From positions 108,900,807 through 108,964,806 of the forward strand of contig NC_088910.1 of the NCBI RefSeq assembly GCF_963576675.1: a stretch of 64,000 nt of DNA, given 5' to 3'. This DNA is from Euphorbia lathyris (Eukaryota; Streptophyta; Magnoliopsida; Malpighiales; Euphorbiaceae). Shown here piece by piece: positions 57,157-64,000 of the stretch. The first letter of the stretch is position 1. Each line of letters opens with the position of its first letter. The notes beneath the pieces were generated by a model. The model ran no database searches, had not been told where the DNA came from, and saw nothing but the letters and a program-made list of their open reading frames with translations. Position numbers and translations under genes: made by a program.

Positions 57157-57548
57157 GAGCACCTTCAATCCAATTCCCTTTCTCATTCTTTAACTCTCCA
57201 TTTTTTCTTCCCCAATCCCTATTTTTTCTCCAACCCACTACTCAAATTTCTTTACTCACTACTCAAATTCCTTCCATAAAAAGAATATTATCTTCTTTAT
57301 TCAATTTCATATACAATATTTATTAATATTATAATACCTTTAAATTTAAAACATATTTTTAATAAAAAAAACTAATAAAAACACATTAAATTAATGTTCC
57401 CCATAAAATTGGAACCATTTTCCTTCCCTTCTTTTAGGGAAGAATTCTGAACTTTCCTAAAACAAGGGAAGAATACAGGGAGGGTTGGACTTCAACCCTC
57501 CCTATATGAGCATCTCCAATGCTTCTTACAGGAGTGTTGAAAATGCTC
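57157..57548. mobile_element. PIF/Harbinger-type MITE, TSD TAA
   Basis: 392 bp with ends GAGCACCTTCAA and, on the minus strand, GAGCATTTTCAACACT, flanked by TAA (57154-57156 and 57549-57551). GAGCATCTCCAA-like ends and a 3-bp TWA duplication are PIF/Harbinger features. The internal TTAGGGAAGAATTC...GAAGGGAAGGA-type blocks recur in the next unit. Confidence 0.75.
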
Positions 57549-58539
57549 TAATTCTCCATTTTTTCTTCCTCAATTCCTATTTTTTCTCTAATCCACTAAT
57601 CAAATTTCTTCCCTAAAAAATTGTTCTCTTTATTCCATTTCACATACAACATTTATTAATATTATAATACTTTTTACATTTAAAACATACCTTTAATTAA
57701 AAAAAACTAACAAAAACACATTAAATTAATGTTTCCCATAAAATGGGGAACCATTTTCCTTCCCTTCTTTTAGGGAAGAACTCTTTTTTTTTATAGTAAT
57801 GCTAATATTTCATTAAATCATAAAATTGCAATTACAACATGAAACCAGTAAGGAATAAAACCTTACACACATATAGGCTAAGCCTAATACATAGTCCACT
57901 AGGGCAAGAAAATGATTATTAAAAGCAAAAACAGCCATTAAAGGTACATTAAACATAAACAATATTTGAAACATATATAGATCGTAACTCCCAATTCGCT
58001 GCAAAGCAACTGTAGTCTAACCTTCAACATTTGAACCATTCTGAACCTTCAGATCTAAGTCATTTCTTTTGCAACCACGTAGATCCAGTGATCTACGGAT
58101 AAAATCTACCATTTATGTCCTTGCTAACACAGAAGAGGTTACAAAACAAAGAGTTTAACCAACAGAAGCAGTTCAAACGGATTCAGAGGTACCATGAAAT
58201 ATATATGATCCAACTAAAAAACTGACACAAACAAAGGAAAATAACTACAAAAACAAAAAACAAAAAACGGAGACAACAGCAAAAAGGAAGGAAGGTAAGA
58301 AGAGAGTCGGCGGTTTAGGAGGGGTGGGGAAAAAGAAGGAGCAGAAAACGGAGGTGGTGGTGGCAGACGGTGGTTGAAGGAGAGATGACGATCTAGAGAG
58401 AAGGGAGCCCTTCTCTCTCTAGCAACGCGGGAAGAACTCTTAACTTCCCTAAAAGAAGGGAAGGATATAGGGAGGGATGGACTTCAACCCTCCCTATCAC
58501 CATCTTCGATGCTCTTTATAGGGAGTGTTGGAGATGCTC
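57508..58539. mobile_element. Second PIF/Harbinger-type MITE unit, overlapping in tandem, carrying a retroinsert
   Basis: Starts GAGCATCTCCAATGC (57508, inside the right end of the first unit) and ends GGAGATGCTC (58539). 57553-57780 repeats 57195-57445 closely. After removal of 57786-58441 it continues as AACTTCCCTAAAAGAAGGG to the end, so the two units form a tandem pair. Confidence 0.7.
57786..58428 (-). mobile_element. Poly(A) retroinsert (non-autonomous LINE-like or SINE), 13-bp TSD
   Basis: Flanked by the exact 13-bp direct repeat GGGAAGAACTCTT (57773-57785 and 58429-58441). A T-run at the left edge is a poly(A) tail on the minus strand, the signature of target-primed reverse transcription. 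Minus-strand 5' part (58428-58260): GC/CT-rich, GCGTTGCTAGAGAGAGAAGG. The 3' part is an AT-rich tail with TTTAATGAAATATTAGCATT before the A-run. No ORF2 is present, so it would be a 643-bp non-autonomous LINE derivative, a long SINE or a processed RNA copy. Confidence 0.75.
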
Positions 58540-58733
58540 TTAATAACTCTAGCTCTTACCTCGTTTAAATTGAGGTAAAATAGGATAAATACATACCATG
58601 TCATAAATCGAGGGGAAGACATGTAAGAATCGAAGAAAACAAATTTTCTTAATGTATTTTCATGATAAGAAGGCTCCACATTTTAAGTTCCGCAAAGGTA
58701 AAAAAAGATGATGTAACATTATTAACTAGTTAT

Positions 58734-61609
58734 TGTTGGTCCCGTATAATATGATAGGATTAGTTCCAAAGGGGGGGGGTTAGGAACTAATATAACTTTT
58801 TCGCTTTTAAATGCTGACGTAATCGAATGTTTGATTATTTAACTTAGTTTCAGGTCAGCAAGGCTGAGTGATGTGTGAGACAGCTTTTACTCAGATACTA
58901 ACTAGAGCTGTTTCAATCGAGAGTTGGGAAGTAACACTTAAGTTAGTTTCCAACTCAGCACTCAGATTACTCAGTTTCAGCTTGTACAGATTATTTACTG
59001 AGTGATTTTAAGCAAGCAACACATACAAATATATATCAAGAGAAAGGGTTAGAGTTTACTCAGCAGACTTATCCTGGTTCGGCCTCTCCGCCTACATCCA
59101 GTCCCCGGAATCCTTCCGAGCTTTTTTAATCCTCTACTGAGCTCTTTAAAGGTAGAGCACAAACCGTTTACAATAGCAACTGATTATGCAAGAGTACCGT
59201 CCTCTATTCGTCTACTCAATCCTATCTACCACTGAATATTATAATCGAGTACTCAGCTTCTCTCTACCACTGAGTACTATAACCGAGTACTCAGCTTCAC
59301 TCTTCTAACCTTTTACAAATGATAAGAAATTGTTCTTAATACAACAAAGAACACTTTAGATGACAGAATCAATTTAGACTTTTACACAATGATTGGAGTT
59401 TGGTGTAAGAGCTTGCTTTTTTCTTTTCAGACAGCTTCTATTTTGTATCTTTTGCTTAGTGAAGATTTGCTTGTCTGTCTATATCTCTCTTGTATGTGTG
59501 TGTGGATCCAAGTGATGATTTGGCCTATTTATAGCCATTTTTGGGGTGCCAATGATTTGAATTCCGACATAGCCGTTCTGGGAAGAACGGTCTTTTTCGT
59601 CATCACGTGGTCAGCTTCCAGAGCTACAGGCCAATCATGTCTTCTGTTTTTAGCAGGAGCAAGGTTTGCCAGATTCATCTTCTTGCGCTAGGTTTGTCTT
59701 CTTTCCAAAAGTCAGATGGTCCATGCATCTCGAAAAGGTCCTTAAAATGGATTTCCAAGACTTCTGATTTGTGTCAGACCTTGTCTGCCAAGTTGACGGA
59801 TCATTGACACTGACTTGATTATTACTCAGCTTGACTCAGCGGCTTCGCCTTCAAGCTTTTCTGAAGAAGACATTTCTTTCGTAAGGCTGAGTTGCATTCC
59901 ACTCAACTTCTACTGTGTGTCTTTGTTAAGCCCAAAATATACCTAAAATATCATATATAAATACGTTAAATTTACATTAAAATCATGCTAATTATATTCA
60001 TTTGGAATACTTTTACATCTTTATTTACTTCTTTGATGCAAGGTACCTAAATATTTGGTAAAATCCAAATAGGAGCGAAAACGGAGCTAAAATGGAGGAA
60101 AAACCTTAAAAACGTACCAAGAATGCATATCAGTCAGAAGAACGCTCGAGGAGGACGAAAAACAGTCGAACGCCAGGGAGGAAAACTCTCTGTCGCGACT
60201 GAGATTGTCAAAATCTCAGTCGCGACTTACGGAGGCCAGACCGGGGGAAAACAACGTATTCAAGCTCGCCCCTATACCCCCTGTCGTGACTGAGATTTTC
60301 AGAATCTCAGTCGCGACAGCAAGTCTTCCTGCACACAAAACACATGTTTAATTCGTAAAAACGCGTCTGTTCGTTCGGATAAAAGCAACCCTTCACCAGC
60401 AGACACGACCCGTCATTTACAACCCTTCACCAACTATAAATAAGTGATCCATTTCAGAAATCAAGGTTGGTAAAGTTGGAAAAGTTAGAGAAATTAGAGA
60501 AGAAAGTTGTTATGTTGAGTTTCTGATTCAGAAAAGAATCAGAAAGTTAGATTTCATTTCTGTAAGCAATCGTGTTGTGCACGAATTGTATTTAGATTAG
60601 TTATAAACACAGTATTAGTTTAGTTTTCATTCTGATAGTGGACGGGACCAGTCTCTATTCCAAAGATCCAGCGAGAAGAATTGACGGCTGAAGCGCATAT
60701 GGTTTGACGAGCCTACGAAGTTTGAGAGAAAGATTGACGACCCGGATCTCAAAGTCTTCGTTACAATGCTATCCAAGTTTCTACTTCTCTGTTAACTTGT
60801 GAAAATTCACATTTCAATTAATGATATACTTATTTATTCAATATATTCTTACTGTTGTTATTTTGATATTGTTCTGACAAAATGATTTTCAAAATGATAT
60901 ATTGGTGTTTTTATTAAAACGTTCTATTCCATCTTATTCTTATAAGAACTTTGTTGAACACTTAACAAATTTAGTTTTTATGGATGACATGATCGCTGAT
61001 CGCGGCTTATCAGAAGTAAAACACTAGTTTGATTAAGGTAGGAATCATCTCTACGCTAGAGGGATTTCTATGGTTCGAAGCCATTTAATTGAGTAAATTA
61101 TTATATTGTTACATGTCCATAATCTCACAAAGTTAAAGTTGTTTACTTTGCTTTATGAAAATAAAATCTATTTTATTCCAATTACGGAAGTATCTGTTTT
61201 GTAATCAAAATTCCAAACGGAATTGTTCTCTAAACTCGATATAATCTTTCTATCTAATCCTAATTTACCAAAACCAATACAATCAATTAAACGTATTTCT
61301 TTTATTAAACCTAAACACGTGATTAAACCGAATTAAATAAAGTTTTAGTTAAAAAGCGTTCCCTGTGGGTTCGATATCTTTTATTACTACAAGCGTATAC
61401 CGTGCACTTGCGGAAATCGCTCAATAGTCTTGCTTATGCTGACTTTGTTCTGTCTTCCTTTTATAGATTCAGTTCCTGTTCTCGTTAGTTAATTTACTCA
61501 ACATTGAACAAACTCATCAGTACAATTAAATCAAAGCACTTAAATTTAATTGTTTTAATCATGGTAATAATTTTGTCAAAACAAAATCATGTGGAAAGGT
61601 GTTTCAACA
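58734..61609 (-). mobile_element. Ty1/copia-type LTR (minus strand) interrupted by a solo LTR
   Basis: Right border: GTTTCAACA/AACTCCCCCATTTTGATG; on the minus strand this is a purine tract followed by TGTTGAAAC, a copia 3' LTR start. Left border: TGTTGGTCCCG at 58734. Without the insertion and its duplication it is about 1.37 kb. The block 59065-59230 (CCTGGTTCGGCCTCTCCGCC...GGTAGAGCACAAACC) is shared with 320-420. 61610-61700 is a short remnant of the internal region. The open frame 59389-59691 is inside the LTR and not a gene. Confidence 0.65.
59924..61426 (+). mobile_element. Solo LTR (probably Ty3/gypsy, Tat/Athila-like), TSD GTCTT
   Basis: 1503 bp starting TGTTAAGCCC and ending CGCTCAATA, flanked by GTCTT (59919-59923 and 61427-61431). 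The 3' part (TTCCCTGTGGGTTCGATATC, then a GTGCACTTGCGG block) is characteristic of Tat/Athila LTR ends. It contains two hairpin units (60192-60226 and 60281-60319) built on GTCGCGACTGAGATT. No internal region remains, so LTR-LTR recombination removed the rest. Confidence 0.8.
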
Positions 61610-61699
61610 AACTCCCCCATTTTGATGTTGGCAAAAGTATTCAATTAAGGAACTCAGTGTTGAGCTCCCTCATGATAGTTGGTGGGCGTATCCGGTAGA

Positions 61700-62380
61700 G
61701 CGGTAAGATATAATGATAAATGTGTGCTAGGGTTATGAATATGATCTTTCTAAGTGCTCTAACTCTACTAGACGCTACTACGTAGGGGCAAGTGTACCCC
61801 GTCGTATCAAGTAATAATCCGGTTAAGACCGGGTATCGAATCCACGGGATTTATAACTACAAGTATTAAACTAATCGGTTTTATACATTATCTAAGCGGT
61901 AAATACTTTAGATGGTTGGGTGACTACTATAAACTACTCCTTAACTACGGGTGAGACAATTTTCGTGTATTTCAAGCCCTCTTCGAATGATACAGGTGAT
62001 GATAAGTTATAACCTATGATAAACGACACGAAATATACACGATTAATAGTTTTACTCTTGCAAAGATGACTATTAATAGACCGAACAACTCCGTGAGGTT
62101 CTGGAGTCGTGGTTTCCCTTTAAGGTGACTCTAATTCTCAGGATCAGAAACTAGGGCCCGTAAGTTCCATGGCTCGTCAATTCCTACGGTTTCCGGTTTG
62201 TCAACTCCGGTGAGGCAACACCTATGTGATTCCTAACAGATTTCGGAGCTCGTAAACGACCTACACAATAATCAATTATAAGTACAAAGCAAGCAATAAA
62301 CATTAACACGTATAGTGAAAACGGAATCATAAATCATGTATTATAAATATGGAATATGAAAGTGATAACAACCCAAATTA
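61700..62380 (-). repeat. LTR fragment, Tat/Athila-like, minus strand
   Basis: On the minus strand 61850-61790 reads GTGGATTCGATACCCGG...GTACACTTGCCCC, the same type of LTR end as in the solo LTR at 59924-61426. 62040-62270 has repeated CCGGTTTGTCAACTCCGG-like and GGTTTCC blocks. Borders are not fixed. Confidence 0.45.
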
Positions 62381-62499
62381 TTCTTGAATAAGGAATAAGG
62401 GAAAATTAATAGAAATAATGGCAAACCATTATTCCTTCTAAAAGAGATATTTATACATGATTAATATGGAATTAATGATAATTAATGCAGGGGAGAATA

Positions 62500-63055
62500 T
62501 GCAAATAATGAGGAAAAGGAAGGAGTCTCTAGCATTATGCCACACCACGTGGACCATGGCGAGATACGCCATAACGAGATACGCCCGATGAGAGCGAGTA
62601 GTGGAGACCCGCCATAGCTCTCAAGGAGAGCGTACATACGCCTTGACGGATCAAAGAATATGAAAAGGCGCCTTTATTACCATCCATGAATGGGAATAAA
62701 TACAATTAAATGGCAATTAATAGCCATTAAAGGGGAATAAAGACTTGACTGTTCGAATACCTCAACTCTGAGGGTTTCAATGCTAAATGCTGGGATTAAT
62801 GGAGAATTGATAGCAATTAAAGATGAGTAATGACACAACTCTTCACATGCTTCCCCATTAATGCTGAAGGTTACAGAAACCTATATAAATACCTCAGCTT
62901 CCTAGGATCAAAGGTACACTTACTGATTCTCTACTTTTGTGCTTACAGTTTATTCTCAGAAATATTACTGACTTTGGCATCGGAGTGTCCCCGGCCGATC
63001 CCAACGGCGCCTCACAGAGAAGTGCTCCGATCAAGGTTTTTTCCCCGAGTTATCA
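62500..63055 (+). repeat. LTR 3' portion of a Tat-like element, plus strand
   Basis: TATA-like CTATATAAATACC near 62881 and an LTR end CCCGAGTTATCA at 63055, directly followed by a PBS. The end GTTATCA is the same as in the Tat element at 41052. The left border is uncertain (62380-62500). The upstream part has CACGTGG and GCGAGATACGCC direct repeats (62545-62590). Confidence 0.6.
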
Positions 63056-63056
63056 A

Positions 63057-63074
63057 TTGGTGCGGTGAACGTGG
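63057..63074 (+). promoter_or_regulatory. Primer binding site of the truncated Tat-like element
   Basis: TTGGTGCGGTGAACGTGG, identical to 41053-41070. The internal region that should follow is not recognisable after about 63110, so the element is truncated. Confidence 0.7.
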
Positions 63075-64000
63075 ATCTCTAACAAACAGAAGATCACAAA
63101 ATCTTGATTGTATAGAGTTTCACAAAGAACAAAACAATGGAGTCAACAGAATAGAAATCACAATCTTAAACTTTGGCTCAATCAGTACAACAAATCTATC
63201 CAAAGATACAGTTCTCCATATATTGGTGGGAAAGAGTTTTCTATATGAAATCTGGAATTTTATGATAAATAAGATAAGTTTCTTCTCCTTTCTTGTTCCA
63301 TTTTTAATTAAAGAAAATTGAGATCCCTCACTCTTATAAAGTGCTATGAATATCATTACATGTTATTATGATAAATCTAATAAACTGTGAAAGATGAAGT
63401 TATAAACACAAATCTTTCATTAAATCTTGCATGCTTACTATGCCCTCATATTTTTATGCATGACAAGTGTAATATGATATTATCATTGAATTAGTACAAA
63501 CGCATGTATAAAACCCGTAATCTTGGGATTTACAAAAAAAAATCATCCATTCAATGTGATTTTGTCATTTGATATTAAAATATCATAAAAGGGCTCATGT
63601 GATTATAAATGATTTAGATCTGGTCGGTCTTTTGGATGAACATGCATATAACTATTAGAAGAAATTACAAAAAAATCATATTTGGTTTTTCCTTGTACAA
63701 TTCACCATCTATATATGGCTTTTCTCCTATATAGTACTTTTAATATCAAAAATTCATATTTTTGAATATTGTTTTGTCAAACAGTTATTTCATTCCCTTT
63801 TTTACAAGGATGTGTCTATTCATATAAAAAACTGTTTATTTGACATTGTTAGAATTTCTGTTACCAACACAAGAGACTTGAAAATATTGAGTCTATTTGT
63901 AATTATCCTGTAATTGTCCCTAACTATTAAGGCCATTATGGGCTGATGAATTACCAAATTGGATAAACAAAACTTTCATGTCCTGAGCTAACTACAAAAT
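63075..64000. other. AT-rich sequence, nothing recognised
   Basis: No domain, terminal repeat or duplication could be supported. The open frame 62830-63321 crosses an LTR end and PBS and is not a gene. Confidence 0.4.

Noticed and set aside
59389..59807. Two plus-strand open frames
   Set aside because: Located entirely inside an LTR with family-wide similarity; no domain.
62830..63321. 163-codon open frame as a gene
   Set aside because: It crosses an LTR end and a primer binding site and shows no domain.

Overview
This is an AT-rich stretch of nuclear plant DNA, almost certainly from a eudicot. The evidence is one intron-rich trehalose-6-phosphate phosphatase gene with plant-type splice sites, and otherwise wall-to-wall plant transposable elements: Ty3/gypsy (a CRM-like chromovirus and a Tat), Ty1/copia, CACTA, Mutator-like, hAT, PIF/Harbinger and a LINE-like retroinsert. 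I cannot name the species. There are no bacterial-type operons, CRISPR arrays, rRNA genes or bona fide tRNA genes.

Layout. 1-10121: a Ty1/copia-type LTR fragment interrupted by a complete Ty3/gypsy element (1162-10121, target duplication CTTAA). Its 5' LTR is itself split by a 2.8 kb non-autonomous CACTA element (1599-4401, TSD TGT), which holds a Mutator-type MITE (3201-3684, 9-bp TSD). 10122-15960: a decayed copia element on the minus strand, carrying an hAT MITE (13463-14009, 8-bp TSD). 16212-18420: a long-TIR Mutator-like element, then a probable hAT-like MITE with an unusual palindromic array. 18421-21786: anonymous AT-rich sequence. 21787-29690: minus-strand CACTA material, a TNP2 transposase pseudogene plus a Transposase_24 (Ptta/En/Spm) gene. 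30780-36015: the one convincing host gene, a TPP of 10 coding introns-separated blocks (11 exons), with a TATA box, a long 5'UTR intron and a cluster of upstream ORFs. 36016-39880: AT-rich sequence with MITE remnants and CG-rich palindromes.

39868-56934: a chain of three inverted-repeat elements separated by (TA)n microsatellites. Element A (39887-51640) is split by a young Tat-lineage Ty3/gypsy element (40544-50516, TSD AATAT). Element B (51670-53796) is a foldback element with tRNA-like A and B boxes. Element C (53812-56892) has long TIRs and carries a truncated FAR1/MULE transposase. 57157-58539: two PIF/Harbinger-type MITE units, one hit by a poly(A) retroinsert with a perfect 13-bp TSD. 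58734-61609: a copia-type LTR carrying a solo LTR (TSD GTCTT). 61700-63074: two further LTR fragments, the second with a PBS like that of the Tat element. 63075-64000: nothing recognisable.

How the parts relate. The window records successive insertions that can be ordered. Both full-length Ty3 elements have nearly identical LTR pairs (9 of 830 and 4 of 509 sites differ by eye), yet both are coding-defective: the first lacks a protease and has one stop, the second has many stops and frameshifts. That suggests mobilisation by products supplied in trans. The most unusual material is the series of elements sitting in TA microsatellites, with related ends and a FAR1-type transposase next door; the antisense, apparently intron-bearing gene inside the Tat element; and the coding tail of the first Ty3 element running deep into its LTR, as expected of CRM-type (often centromeric) chromoviruses.
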